64,000 nt of DNA from Cyanobacteria bacterium FACHB-DQ100 (GTDB taxonomy: Bacteria > Cyanobacteriota > Cyanobacteriia > Leptolyngbyales > Leptolyngbyaceae): contig JACJNW010000035.1 of the NCBI GenBank assembly GCA_014695195.1, positions 62,001-126,000 of the forward strand, in the 5' to 3' direction. Shown piece by piece: positions 42,245 to 51,702 of the stretch. Positions within the stretch are counted from its first letter, which is position 1. Each line of letters starts with the position of its first letter. A program made the translations under genes and the position numbers. The notes under the pieces were generated by a model. It made no database searches. It was not told the DNA's origin and was given only the letters and a program-made list of their open reading frames with translations.

Positions 42245-43885
42245 ATGCAGATTTCATCGGAGAAAAAGACGGGGCTGAGTGGCTGGACAATGTTGGTGAT
42301 GGCGATCGCTTTATTAATCGCACTTCCAATTATTTCAGTTTTAAGTGGATTGTTCGCAGATGCGCGATCAGTTTGGCAACATCTAGCCGAAACGGTGTTG
42401 TCAACTTATGTGATCAATTCCCTGTTGTTAATGGTTTGGGTTGCACTCGGAGTCGGTGTAATTGGAACTGGAACCGCTTGGCTGGTGACGATGTGCCGTT
42501 TTCCGGGAAGTCGGATTTTAACGTGGGCATTGTTGCTACCGTTAGCTGCTCCAGCGTACATCTTGGCGTACACCTATACCGATCTGCTTGATTATTACGG
42601 AATTGTGCAGATGAGTTTGCGATCGTGGTTCGGTTGGAAAACAATGCAGGATTACTGGTTTCCGAATGTGCGATCGCTCTGGGGTGCTGCATTGATGCTC
42701 GTTCTGGTGCTGTATCCGTATGTGTATTTGTTGGCGCGATCGGCATTTCTTTCACAGTCGGTTTGTACGATCGAAGCAAGTCGGAGTCTCGGTTGTAGCC
42801 CTTGGCAAAGCTTTAGAAAAGTAGCATTACCGTTAGCGCGTCCCGCGATCGTAGCGGGATTGTCGCTTGCATTGATGGAAACGCTGAATGACTATGCAAC
42901 CGTACAGTTTTTTGAGGTGAGTACCTTTACAACTGGAATTTATCGTACTTGGTTTGGCATGGGTGAAAGACTGGCTGCGACTCAGTTATCTGCGTTTTTG
43001 TTGATGTTTATTTTTGCTCTGATTCTGTTAGAACAGCTCTCACGCGGACGGGGAAAATACTATCAGTCGAGTGGATCACAGTCGATTCAGAAATACCAGC
43101 TTCGAGGCTTGAGGGCGATCGCAGCTTTGCTGTTCTGTTTAGTGCCCTTATTGCTAGGCTTCTTTGTTCCTGGAGGATTTTTATTAAAAATGACTTTGGA
43201 CAATTGGGAGCAAGCCTTTGATCAGCGATTTTGGGACTTTGCTAGCAATAGTTTAATTGTCTCAGGGTTAGCGGCAGGAGTTGCAATCGTCATCGGCATC
43301 ATTCTGGCGTATGGATTGCGCTTGAATCGATCGATCACGATGCGGATTGCAGCTTACGTTGCTTCAATGGGCTATGCGGTGCCAGGATCAGTGATTGCGG
43401 TTGGAGTTTTAGTGCCGTTTGGATTGTTCGATAATGCGATCGATAGCTGGATGCGATCGACCTTCAACATTTCGACTGGATTATTACTCAGTGGAACTAT
43501 CTTTGCGCTCATCTTTGCTTATTTGGTGAGATTCCTAGCCTTGTCCTTTAATAGCATCGAAGCAAGTTTGACGAACATTAAACCGAGCTTAGATGATGCG
43601 TCTCGGAGTTTAGGATTTGGAGCAACGAATACACTGTTCCGCATTCACATCCCGCTATTGTGGAAAGGCGTTCTGGCGGCTGCAATTTTAGTGTTTGTCG
43701 ATGTCATGAAGGAACTTTCTGCAACCTTGATTATCCGACCGTTTAACTTTGATACATTAGCGGTTCACGTCTACAACCTCGCCTCCGATGAACGATTGGC
43801 AGAAGCTTCTGGATCAGCACTGGCGATCGTGCTAGTTGGTTTAATTCCGGTGATGCTGCTGAGTTGGCAAATGGAGAAAAGGTAA
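42245..43885 (+). CDS. Ferric iron ABC transporter permease, two-domain (FutB/FbpB type)
   Basis: A 546-residue membrane protein with about 12 helices. It contains two BPD-type permease domains with EAA loops: EASRSLGCSPWQSFRKVALPLARPAI in the first half and DDASRSLGFGATNTLFRIHIPLLW in the second (each with the Gly of the loop). Such fused permeases serve Fe(III) uptake. The periplasmic iron-binding protein (FutA/FbpA) is not adjacent. Divergent from the ATPase gene. Confidence 0.88.
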   Translation: MQISSEKKTGLSGWTMLVMAIALLIALPIISVLSGLFADARSVWQHLAETVLSTYVINSLLLMVWVALGVGVIGTGTAWLVTMCRFPGSRILTWALLLPLAAPAYILAYTYTDLLDYYGIVQMSLRSWFGWKTMQDYWFPNVRSLWGAALMLVLVLYPYVYLLARSAFLSQSVCTIEASRSLGCSPWQSFRKVALPLARPAIVAGLSLALMETLNDYATVQFFEVSTFTTGIYRTWFGMGERLAATQLSAFLLMFIFALILLEQLSRGRGKYYQSSGSQSIQKYQLRGLRAIAALLFCLVPLLLGFFVPGGFLLKMTLDNWEQAFDQRFWDFASNSLIVSGLAAGVAIVIGIILAYGLRLNRSITMRIAAYVASMGYAVPGSVIAVGVLVPFGLFDNAIDSWMRSTFNISTGLLLSGTIFALIFAYLVRFLALSFNSIEASLTNIKPSLDDASRSLGFGATNTLFRIHIPLLWKGVLAAAILVFVDVMKELSATLIIRPFNFDTLAVHVYNLASDERLAEASGSALAIVLVGLIPVMLLSWQMEKR

Positions 43886-44026
43886 GATAATGCGAGTTCA
43901 ACGGGAAGGATTCGCTTCGATGCTGTATCTGGGTCGTCCCCTAAATTCCCCATGAGTGCAGGGCAGATCGGCAGTCTTACATTTGATTAGACTTCTGATT
44001 AGGCTTCTCTACTTCCCGATTAAGCA

Positions 44027-44362
44027 ATGATGCAACCCTCTGAAAACCAACGTTCCTACACAGCAAATTTATTCACCTATTGTCTGATTGCTTTCGGCTG
44101 GTCTTGGCTCTGTTGGCTCTGCGCGAATCTTTGTGCGAATCTTGTTTTACCCTTTGCAGAAGTTGCCGCAACGGTCTTAGGGATTTTAGCCAGTTTTGGG
44201 CCTTCTCTAGCCGCGATCGTTTTATCTGCTTTGCGATCATCGAGAATTCGTGCATTTTTAACGCAGTCCTGCCATTGGCGCGTCAGTTGGATACCAAGAT
44301 TGATACCACTGTTGCATCTGATTGATGTCATCTGTTTGAGTTTTAATCACCGATGTAGCTAA
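44027..44362 (+). pseudogene. Truncated CPBP-family membrane protein gene
   Basis: The open frame encodes 111 residues. The first ~85 resemble the N-terminus of CPBP (CAAX-type) membrane proteases: FTYCLIAFGWSWLCWL, then VLGILASFGPSLAAIVL and RAFLTQSCHWRVS. After that, around 44285, the frame runs into sequence that is antisense to the 3' end of the DUF305 gene, and the catalytic EExxxR and later helices are missing. A deletion joining the two loci explains this. Near residue 35 a 12-base direct duplication gives CANLCANL. Confidence 0.6.
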
Positions 44363-44944
44363 ATCCCGAAGTTCAGGATGCTGGGGATTTGACAGTAACA
44401 TTTGTGCCATCATGACTGCCATTTGATGGTGCGGAATCATCTCTTCTAGAAAAGCTCGATCGAAGTCTTTTGCAGATTGTAGCGCTGCAAGATCGCTTCG
44501 CATCCTCATCATTCCTTGGTGTCTCATACTAGAATTATGAACACCAGACTGCCATGCAGGAACCTCCGTTCCGTACCACTGCTTGTACCAGGTTCTCATC
44601 TGCTCAATTTCGCGGGTTTGAGTGGTTTGAATGGTGCTTGCTAACGTTTTAAGCTCAGGATGCGTTGCGCGCTGTAGAGCTAACTTAGACATCTCTACAG
44701 CATCTTCATGATGCGGAATCATCATTACAATAAAGTGCTGATCAGCTTGCCCGTGTCTTCTGAGTTCTAAGGGAGTAGGTGTCGAACGATCGGGAGTTGC
44801 TGAATTTAAGTCAGTCTGAGAGGGCTGACTGCTAGAAAAAGTTGGAGCCGTTGGCTTAGCGGTCAGCAGAATCAAGGCGGCAATAATGCTTCCGGCTAGA
44901 ACACCAGCAAGACTATAAAAAATAATCGGTTGGCGATGAATCAT
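44258..44944 (-). CDS. DUF305 family protein, membrane-anchored
   Basis: A 228-residue protein. An N-terminal anchor (about 7-28) is followed by a Ser/Thr/Pro linker and two DUF305 halves, each with the ferritin-like core motif: VMMIPHHEDAVEMSKLAL in the first and EMIPHHQMAVMMAQMLL in the second. His and Met in these motifs suggest metal (copper) binding, which is inference from the family. Its C-terminal codons overlap the tail of the truncated CPBP frame on the other strand. Confidence 0.88.
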   Translation of the reverse strand: MIHRQPIIFYSLAGVLAGSIIAALILLTAKPTAPTFSSSQPSQTDLNSATPDRSTPTPLELRRHGQADQHFIVMMIPHHEDAVEMSKLALQRATHPELKTLASTIQTTQTREIEQMRTWYKQWYGTEVPAWQSGVHNSSMRHQGMMRMRSDLAALQSAKDFDRAFLEEMIPHHQMAVMMAQMLLSNPQHPELRDLATSVIKTQTDDINQMQQWYQSWYPTDAPMAGLR

Positions 44945-45161
44945 AATTCCTCCTCTATTAGGAGATGGAAGCGATTTTTAGAGTGCGGGCACTGAGGAAT
45001 TGTGAAGCGAAAGTATTCCCCGATGCTTTACTCTTAGTTTAACTTGTTTGCTCAGGGTCAAGTCTTGAAAAGAGCGATCGAATTTTTCCTTGAGGTGCCT
45101 TACTAAATGACGTACTCTCAGGAAAGATAAATAGCAAATTACATCTGAAGCGGCATCTCTC

Positions 45162-45551
45162 ATGATAGCTAAGCGCATTTTGATGATCGACGATGATTCC
45201 TTAATTCGAGAAGTGACCCAAATTTGTCTAGAAACGGTTGCAGGCTGGGAAGTGACAACTGCTGGCTCCGGACAAGAAGGATTAGCCAAGGCTGAGACAA
45301 CGCAGCCAGACGCGATTTTACTCGACGTGATGATGCCTGACATGGATGGAATTTCAACCTTTCAGAAATTACAGTCCAACCCTATAACTCAGTCTATTCC
45401 AGTAATTTTGCTCAGCGCAAAAGTCCTACCAGACGAGCGTTCCTCTTACGAAAAGATGGGATTTAAGGCTGTAATCGTCAAGCCCTTCGAGCCAGTCCAC
45501 TTATCAGCCGAAATTGCTCAAGTGCTAGGCTGGGACACTCCAAGAGTTTGA
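45162..45551 (+). CDS. Single-domain response regulator (REC)
   Basis: A 129-residue receiver without output domain. The acidic pair is in MIDDDS (10-12), phospho-acceptor Asp55 is in LLDVMMPDMDG, with Ser in LLSAK and Lys in IVKPFEP. It belongs to the CheY-like/PilH-type group. Partner kinase unknown. It starts a run of signalling genes (45.2-48.5 kb) transcribed in the same direction. Confidence 0.9.
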   Translation: MIAKRILMIDDDSLIREVTQICLETVAGWEVTTAGSGQEGLAKAETTQPDAILLDVMMPDMDGISTFQKLQSNPITQSIPVILLSAKVLPDERSSYEKMGFKAVIVKPFEPVHLSAEIAQVLGWDTPRV

Positions 45552-45677
45552 GGGCGTTAGCGTGGCTTCACAGACAGGCTCTGATTCAAGCTCTGATTAT
45601 AGACAAAAGCTTGACTATCCTCACAACTTCCTCAGATTGCTTAATTAAGATGAGCACATTGCAAATGGGTGAAAACA

Positions 45678-46085
45678 ATGTTTCAAAAAATTCTCGCTGT
45701 TCTCGACCCTACTCAATCCTGTCATTGTGTTCTGACTACGGCTCTTAGTTACGCCAGAGCAAATCAAGCTCAGATCCGTCTGATAACTTCATCTGAAGAT
45801 AAGCTTCTAATCGAGGCTGGGAGTGATGCTTACATCGACATCGCTCAGCTTGTAGAACAAACAGATCAAGCCTTAGTTGAAGCAGCTCAGCTTTGGAATG
45901 CGGATCTTATTGTTACGGCTCGCGCTTTGAATCCAGAGTTGCAGCGAACATTGCCTTGCTCGGTTTTGATCGTGCGGCAAGACGATCAAACGATTTCAAT
46001 CACCATGCAGTTAAAACCGCTAGCTCCCAACTTAGAAGTACGTAGCCATCTAGAAAGACTCCTCGCTCTCACTCCCAGTTTGTAA
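45678..46085 (+). CDS. Short universal-stress-protein-like protein
   Basis: A 135-residue protein with the start MFQKILAVLDPTQSCHCVLTTALSYARANQAQIRLI, the pattern of UspA strand 1, helix 1 and strand 2. Later it has WNADLIVTAR and PCSVLIVR, the last Usp strand. The Gly-x2-Gly-x9-Gly-(S/T) ATP-binding loop before that strand is not visible, so it is probably a non-ATP type. The C-terminus has an extra 30 residues. ATG 45678 is preferred over GTG 45669. Confidence 0.65.
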   Translation: MFQKILAVLDPTQSCHCVLTTALSYARANQAQIRLITSSEDKLLIEAGSDAYIDIAQLVEQTDQALVEAAQLWNADLIVTARALNPELQRTLPCSVLIVRQDDQTISITMQLKPLAPNLEVRSHLERLLALTPSL

Positions 46086-46191
46086 CTTGAACTGACGCAA
46101 TCTCTTTGTCGATTTGTAACTGTTCCACACCAGGAGAATGCTAACCTTTTAAACTTGGCAATGAGGAATAATACAGTCGAGAAGATGTTCT

Positions 46192-48540
46192 ATGAGAATT
46201 CTAGTCATCGAAGACGACAGGTTGACCGCAGAGACGCTCGCGACCATTCTCACTGCTCATCACTACGCGATCGAAGTTGCAACAACCGGAAAAGCAGGAC
46301 TCGCCCTGCTTAATAGCTTTGAATATGACTTACTAATTCTAGATATAGGACTACCTGATCTCGACGGCATCGAAGTTTGTCGGCGTATCCGCTCAATTCC
46401 AGCCCAACTCCCGATTCTGCTCCTAACTGCTTATCAGAGCTATCACGATCGAGCGCTTGGGCTTGATGCAGGCGCGGATGATTACTTGGTCAAGCCCTTC
46501 GATGAGGAGGAGCTAATGGCACGAATTCGCGCCCTGCTTAGACGAGGGAATGCTGCATCCTCACCGCTCCTAGAATGGAACGACCTTCAACTCGATCCGA
46601 GTACCTGTGAAGTTCAGTATCGATCGCATCCCCTCATCCTTACGCCTAAAGAATATGCACTGCTTGAACTCTTTCTGCGTAACGGACGGCGCGTTTTTAG
46701 CTGCGGTAGTATCATCGAACACTTATGGGCATTTGAAGATGCACCCAGTGAAGAAGCGGTCAGAACACACATTAAAGGATTGCGGCAAAAGCTTAAGTCC
46801 GCAGGTGCACCCCCTGATTTTATCGAAACAGTATATGGAATAGGCTATCGATTGAAGCCAATCAGTTCAGTTCCTACTGATGCTCGATCGGTAAAACAGG
46901 AGCTTCGATCGAAACTGAGTACAATCTGGCACCATCACAAAGATCAAGTCACTCAGCAAATTGCCATCATTGAGAAGTCGGTGCATCAGGCAAATGCGAG
47001 AGTACAGCCGCAAGCGATTCAGCAAGCTCATTCACTCATAGGATCACTCGGATCACTGGGTTTTTCAGAAGGATCGCAAATTGCACGCCAGATTGAATCG
47101 ATTCTAGCGAAACCATCCCTGAACGCCAAAAGCTTAAAGCAATTGAAGGAACTGATCTCAACTTTGCGCCGAGTGATTGATCTTCCTGCTTCTACAACTG
47201 ATCAAACCTGCGCGGAATCGCGTACAGATCTACCTAAAGCAACCATACCCCAGCCCCTCATCTTGATCGTCTCGCGTGATCCTAGTTTTATTAACCCAAT
47301 TGAAAGAGAGATGTGCGTCTGGAACTATCAAAACGCGATCGCATCAACTCCTAAATCCGTCATTAAGCTTTGTGAGAATGAATCCCCCAGCCTTGTCCTG
47401 CTTGATCTCGAATGCTTTGACTCGTTAAACACTGGACTAGAATTGCTTTCATCTTTTCAGCACCATTCCCCTGTAATTCCGGCGATCGTATTTACGGCTC
47501 GAAATGACTTTACTGAGCGTTTAGAAGTGGTTCGACGAGGCGGACGACTTCTGCTTCCAAGATCAACCACAGGAGCACAAACTCTAGAAGCAATTCATCA
47601 AGTCATTCCAAAAACTCCACACCCTTCAGCAAGGATTTTAATAGTAGACGATGATATTGCTCTATTAGAGGTCTTAGTTAAACGATTAAGCCTATCGGGC
47701 TTAAATGTATTCACTTTGAATAATTCCCACTGCCTTTGTGAAGCCCTAGAAACCATTGCACCAGATGTGTTAATACTCGATCTTGAGTTCTCGGATGTGA
47801 ATGGAATTGAGCTATGCCAGGTCGTTCGTAATGACTGGCGCTGGCTTCATCTCCCTATAATTATACTGGCAACACAGTCGCGCTCTGATGCAATCGCGCC
47901 AGCCTTTACTGCTGGAGCTGATGATTTCGTTAGCAAGCCAATCCTTGAATCAGAGTTAGTAGCACGTCTATTCAACCAATTAGAACGAGTAAAATTGCTG
48001 CGACAGCTCACAGAAACTGATTGGCTTACAGGCGCTGCAAACCGACAAAAATCGACACAAAGCCTAGAGGCATTTTTACGATCGTCAGACTGTAATAATC
48101 AACCGACTGCGCTTGCAGTAATTGACATCGATCGCTTACGAGATGTGAATGCTCAATACGGTTATACAGCAGGAGATTCCGTGCTGCGGCAGTTTGCTAT
48201 TTTGCTCCAACAATCTTTCTGCGACGAGGATATTGTTGCTCGCTGGGGCGGCGAAGAATTTGTCGTTGGAATGTATGGCATGACGCGAGAAGACGGTGTA
48301 CAGCGCTTGATTCGAGTGCTAGAACGCATCAATCAGCAAGCAATGCTAACCGACACTGGGGAAGCCTTGCAAGTGACCTTCAGTGCAGGAGTTGCACAGT
48401 ATCCCGCTGACGGCAAAGACTTAAGGACTCTGTATCGTGTTGCAAATTTGGCACTCCGTCAAGCAAAACGATTGCAGCAAGAAGCGCATCCCTATGGTTC
48501 AATTCTTCCCGCAGAATCCGAACTTTTGCTGAAATCCTGA
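46192..48540 (+). CDS. Multidomain response regulator: REC - winged helix - HPt - REC - REC - GGDEF
   Basis: A 782-residue signalling protein. Domains in order: receiver 1 (1-118, Asp51, LVKPFDEE); OmpR/PhoB winged helix (about 127-223, ending GIGYRLKP); HPt-like helical bundle (about 235-330, His280 in AHSLIGSLGSLGF); receiver 2 (355-470), which keeps Asp405 but lacks the conserved Lys (LLLPRS) and looks degenerate; receiver 3 (480-603, Asp530, VSKPILE); GGDEF (about 608-770, GGEEF at 686-690, with no RxxD inhibitory site at the usual place). It should bind DNA and make cyclic di-GMP under phosphorelay control. The GGEEF core looks catalytically intact. Confidence 0.93.
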   Translation: MRILVIEDDRLTAETLATILTAHHYAIEVATTGKAGLALLNSFEYDLLILDIGLPDLDGIEVCRRIRSIPAQLPILLLTAYQSYHDRALGLDAGADDYLVKPFDEEELMARIRALLRRGNAASSPLLEWNDLQLDPSTCEVQYRSHPLILTPKEYALLELFLRNGRRVFSCGSIIEHLWAFEDAPSEEAVRTHIKGLRQKLKSAGAPPDFIETVYGIGYRLKPISSVPTDARSVKQELRSKLSTIWHHHKDQVTQQIAIIEKSVHQANARVQPQAIQQAHSLIGSLGSLGFSEGSQIARQIESILAKPSLNAKSLKQLKELISTLRRVIDLPASTTDQTCAESRTDLPKATIPQPLILIVSRDPSFINPIEREMCVWNYQNAIASTPKSVIKLCENESPSLVLLDLECFDSLNTGLELLSSFQHHSPVIPAIVFTARNDFTERLEVVRRGGRLLLPRSTTGAQTLEAIHQVIPKTPHPSARILIVDDDIALLEVLVKRLSLSGLNVFTLNNSHCLCEALETIAPDVLILDLEFSDVNGIELCQVVRNDWRWLHLPIIILATQSRSDAIAPAFTAGADDFVSKPILESELVARLFNQLERVKLLRQLTETDWLTGAANRQKSTQSLEAFLRSSDCNNQPTALAVIDIDRLRDVNAQYGYTAGDSVLRQFAILLQQSFCDEDIVARWGGEEFVVGMYGMTREDGVQRLIRVLERINQQAMLTDTGEALQVTFSAGVAQYPADGKDLRTLYRVANLALRQAKRLQQEAHPYGSILPAESELLLKS

Positions 48541-48744
48541 TCGCTTTGTACTTCTGTCGAGTTTCTTATTGCTTTTTCATCTTGGTAGTGGTCTAGACCT
48601 GGAGATGCCTTTCGTTGCAATGCTGATTGTTGATAGGTTCTGTTAACTTGCTCCACAGGTCAGCCCATTACCGAAAGATGACTGGTTCTCGTTAGAGGGT
48701 ATTATTGCCTTGAATCAGACGTATCCATTAGACATACATATCCA

Positions 48745-49320
48745 TTAACTTGGACGGAGCTTCTCAATCTCAGATCTCAGCTTGGTTAGATCGGTAAAGC
48801 GATCGCACACATTAATCAAGCTCTCACTCACCATTGTCGGTAAGCTGACAACTTCAACTTGAACACCCCGATACGACACATGGTTCACTGCATAAGTTAA
48901 ATCTCCAGTGCCACTCAGTAATACGATCGTGTCGCAGTGTTCGGAAAGCGTCAGCATATCAACCGCCATTTCAATGTTGAGATCTGCTTTTTTAGAGCCA
49001 TCGGGATATTGAATTAAGTCTTTAGCGATAACTCGATAGCCATTATGGCGCATCCAGAGCAGAAAGCGCTGCTGTTTTTCATTCGCTCGATCGACTCCAG
49101 TGTAGAAATAGGCGCGAATCAGCGATCGACCTTTGGTTAAACAGTGCAACAGTCGGGTATAGTCAATCTCGACCCCAAGCTGCATCGCTGCATAAAACAA
49201 GTTTGCGCCATCGATAAAAACAACGATTCGTTCAGATTGAGCGGTTCCAGGTTGGTTAACGCTTGGAAGCGGTGAACTGGCTTGCGTAGAGGCTTGGGTT
49301 GATCGTGAAACTAATTGCAT
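48745..49320 (-). CDS. NYN domain (LabA/DUF88-type) protein
   Basis: A 191-residue protein. After a Ser/Gln-rich 30-residue leader comes a NYN/PIN-like domain: RIVVFIDGANLFYAAMQLGV (catalytic Asp-x-x-Asn), KKADLNIEMAVDML and TIVLLSGTGDLTYAV. These acidic residues form a metal-dependent RNase-type site; the typical SGDSDF is SGTGDL here, so one acidic position is shifted or lost. LabA-type proteins are linked to clock output in cyanobacteria (known for LabA). ATG 49320 has GGAG upstream and is preferred to GTG 49329. Confidence 0.87.
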   Translation of the reverse strand: MQLVSRSTQASTQASSPLPSVNQPGTAQSERIVVFIDGANLFYAAMQLGVEIDYTRLLHCLTKGRSLIRAYFYTGVDRANEKQQRFLLWMRHNGYRVIAKDLIQYPDGSKKADLNIEMAVDMLTLSEHCDTIVLLSGTGDLTYAVNHVSYRGVQVEVVSLPTMVSESLINVCDRFTDLTKLRSEIEKLRPS

Positions 49321-49793
49321 CGGAACCACTCCTAGAACATAGAGAGCTAGTCAATCAGCATCAAGAACATAAAACTCTGCCTCGGTCTTCCAAAGCTGAG
49401 AGCGTCTACAAGCCCAAAAGAGTAGCGCAGTCTTGCAGGCGGCTTAATTCTTTTTATATTCCTTAACACTTTCCTTAGATTTAACCCGATTTCTCTTGAA
49501 GGGGCTAAACCAGTTTAGAAAATTATACAAAACTTAGTTTTCGGTAGGAAAAATAGGAGCGATCGCATACTCAACAGCGAAAGTATACGAATTTATCGTC
49601 AAAATTATTCCTGTTGAAGCTCGATTCCACCCTGAATCAACCTAGATCTGAAGCTGCAACCCAGTGCGAGTAGATTGCAGAAGCAGATGATCGCAAACAA
49701 AATCAGCCTCGATCTCAGCCTGTTTCTCAGGGCAGAAGCAATTGAATTTTAGATAGCAGTAGAATTTGCACCACTATTGCTGAGGATAAGACG
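49321..49793. other. Intergenic region, 473 bases
   Basis: Divergent promoter region between the NYN gene and the mutarotase-like gene. AT-rich in the middle, with no recognisable RNA gene, repeat array or convincing small ORF. Nothing further can be supported. Confidence 0.5.
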
Positions 49794-50723
49794 GTGCCGC
49801 AAAATCTTGAACTTTTACAAGTCCCTGCCATCACGCTCGAAACTGTAGAGATTGAGGTCGTGATTCGACCCGATTTAGGCGCACGAATCGATCGCTTACT
49901 CGACAAACGCACCGGGCACGATTGGATCTGGCACCCGCCGCACTATGACTCTACGCAAACTAGAACGATCGCGCTTGGCGAATCCTTCGATCGGCATTGG
50001 ACAGGGGGCTGGGATGAAATCTTCCCAAACGATGCAGCAGGAGAGTTCCAAGGACGGCAATTGGTGGATCACGGAGAGTTTTGGTCAGGGTCTTGGACTG
50101 TCTTAGAACATAAGCCGGACTGCCTCACGCTCGGCTTAACTTGTCATACAGTTCCGGTTCAAGTTCAAAAAACGATCCGTGTCGAAAAGGCTGAGATTCA
50201 ACTAGGCTACGAATTCAAGAATCTTTCGGATCAGCCCGTTTCATTTTTGTTCAAACAACATGCAGCGATCGCGATCAAGGCAGGCGACGAAATTATCTTA
50301 CCCGATTGCGATATCGAGCCCGTCGTGCTCGACTTTAGCCGCATTATTGGACAGCCCGGAAAAACAAGATTTCCCACTGCGCTCGATAAAAACGGTGAAG
50401 TGGTTTATCTTCATCAAGCTCCGGCGCGATCGTCGCAGCTCCAGGAGTTTTACTACAGTTCTGGATTATCGATCGGGCAATGTGGCGTGAGAAATCCGCA
50501 ATCGTGCTCCAGTCTGATGATGAATTTTAGTTTGAATGATTTTCCTTATGTTTGGATGTTCCAAAGCTACGGCGGCTGGAACGATTATTACGTACTTGTG
50601 ATGGAGCCTTGTACAACGATGCCGTATGACCTAGAAATTGCAGAACGCAATGGCACGATCGCAACTTTAGAACCCTATCAAATCCAATATCGTCAACTGA
50701 AAGTGAAACTCGAGCGCGATTAA
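49794..50723 (+). CDS. Galactose-mutarotase-fold protein, substrate unknown
   Basis: A 309-residue beta-sandwich protein of the aldose 1-epimerase superfamily: VVIRPDLGARIDRLLDKRTGHDWIW at the N-terminus, DRHWTGGWDEIFPNDAAGEF in the middle, LFKQHAAIAIKAGD and YVLVMEPCTTMPYDL at the end. The typical catalytic His and Glu are plausibly HAAI and EPCTT, but I cannot be sure. The start is GTG at 49794. It ends before, and convergent with, the terminator of nrtD. Confidence 0.8.
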   Translation: MPQNLELLQVPAITLETVEIEVVIRPDLGARIDRLLDKRTGHDWIWHPPHYDSTQTRTIALGESFDRHWTGGWDEIFPNDAAGEFQGRQLVDHGEFWSGSWTVLEHKPDCLTLGLTCHTVPVQVQKTIRVEKAEIQLGYEFKNLSDQPVSFLFKQHAAIAIKAGDEIILPDCDIEPVVLDFSRIIGQPGKTRFPTALDKNGEVVYLHQAPARSSQLQEFYYSSGLSIGQCGVRNPQSCSSLMMNFSLNDFPYVWMFQSYGGWNDYYVLVMEPCTTMPYDLEIAERNGTIATLEPYQIQYRQLKVKLERD

Positions 50724-50760
50724 AAAGAAAATCGGGAATGACAAACGAACCCATTCCCGA
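50722..50760 (-). terminator. Rho-independent terminator of the nrt operon
   Basis: On the minus strand TCGGGAATG (50752-50760) pairs with CATTCCCGA (50732-50740) across an 11-base loop, followed by TTTTCTTTTT (50722-50731). It lies 12 bases after the nrtD stop and closes nrtABCD. Confidence 0.85.
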
Positions 50761-50771
50761 CTCCCCATTCC

Positions 50772-51629
50772 TTATTCAATATCGTCGTGAGCAAAGCGGT
50801 TGTAAAGGAAGTCTAGCGCTTGGTTCCGCAAATCGTAGTAGAGCGGATCTTCCATCACTTGAGCACGATCGCGAGGACGAACAAACGGAATCGTGAGGAT
50901 TTCTCCGATCGTTGCTTCGGGGCCATTCGTCATCATTACTAGACGATCCGCGAGGAACAACGCTTCGTCGATATCGTGCGTTACCATCAGCACGGTACAA
51001 CCATGATCCAAGCAGATCTTTGCGAGTTCTTCCTGCAATTCTTCTTTGGTAATTGCGTCCAATGCTCCAAATGGCTCATCGAGAACCAGCACTTCAGGAC
51101 GGAGCGACAAGGCACGAGCGATCGCAACGCGCTGTCTCATCCCACCTGACATCTGAGGCGGCTTTTTCTGCGCGGCTTCCGCCAAACCCACCATCGCCAA
51201 GTGCTCGTTCACGATCGTGGTTTTCTCAGAGTTCGATTTTTGTGGGAAAACGGAATCGATCGCCAAATAAACATTCTCAAACGCAGTCAACCAGGGAAGC
51301 AGCGCATAGTTTTGGAACACCATCATGCGATCGGGGCCTGGTTTTTCAACCAGTTTCCCTTTCAGTCTCACTTCGCCTTCAGTCGGAGTCACAAACCCAG
51401 AAACCGTGTTCAGCATCGTGGACTTACCGCAACCAGAGTGACCGATCACACAGATAAACTCACCCTGCTTCACGTCAAGATGAATATCTTTAATGATCGT
51501 TTGAGGCCCGGTACGAGTGTTATAGACCTTAACGACATTCTTTAAAGTAAGAAACGGTTGGGTCAACGATGATTGAACAGAAGTAATGGTACCTGATTCT
51601 GTTGTGTTCATGGCAATGGGGAGATTCAT
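50772..51629 (-). CDS. nrtD: Nitrate ABC transporter, ATP-binding subunit NrtD
   Basis: A 285-residue ABC ATPase: Walker A GHSGCGKSTML, VFQNYALLPWLTAFENV, signature MSGGMRQRVAIARAL, Walker B VLVLDEPFGALD, and H-loop VTHDIDEALFLADRL. The PEATIGEILTIPFVRPRDR segment and C-terminal YDLRNQALDFLYNR are NrtD/NrtC family marks. It pairs with NrtC to drive nitrate (and nitrite) import. Last gene of nrtABCD, followed by a terminator. Confidence 0.94.
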   Translation of the reverse strand: MNLPIAMNTTESGTITSVQSSLTQPFLTLKNVVKVYNTRTGPQTIIKDIHLDVKQGEFICVIGHSGCGKSTMLNTVSGFVTPTEGEVRLKGKLVEKPGPDRMMVFQNYALLPWLTAFENVYLAIDSVFPQKSNSEKTTIVNEHLAMVGLAEAAQKKPPQMSGGMRQRVAIARALSLRPEVLVLDEPFGALDAITKEELQEELAKICLDHGCTVLMVTHDIDEALFLADRLVMMTNGPEATIGEILTIPFVRPRDRAQVMEDPLYYDLRNQALDFLYNRFAHDDIE

Positions 51630-51702
51630 AGAGATGAAGCTGTGAGGTTATGAATGTGGACATTGGCGAGAATCAGGGGCATTCGCAATGCCCCAATTCA
51701 AC

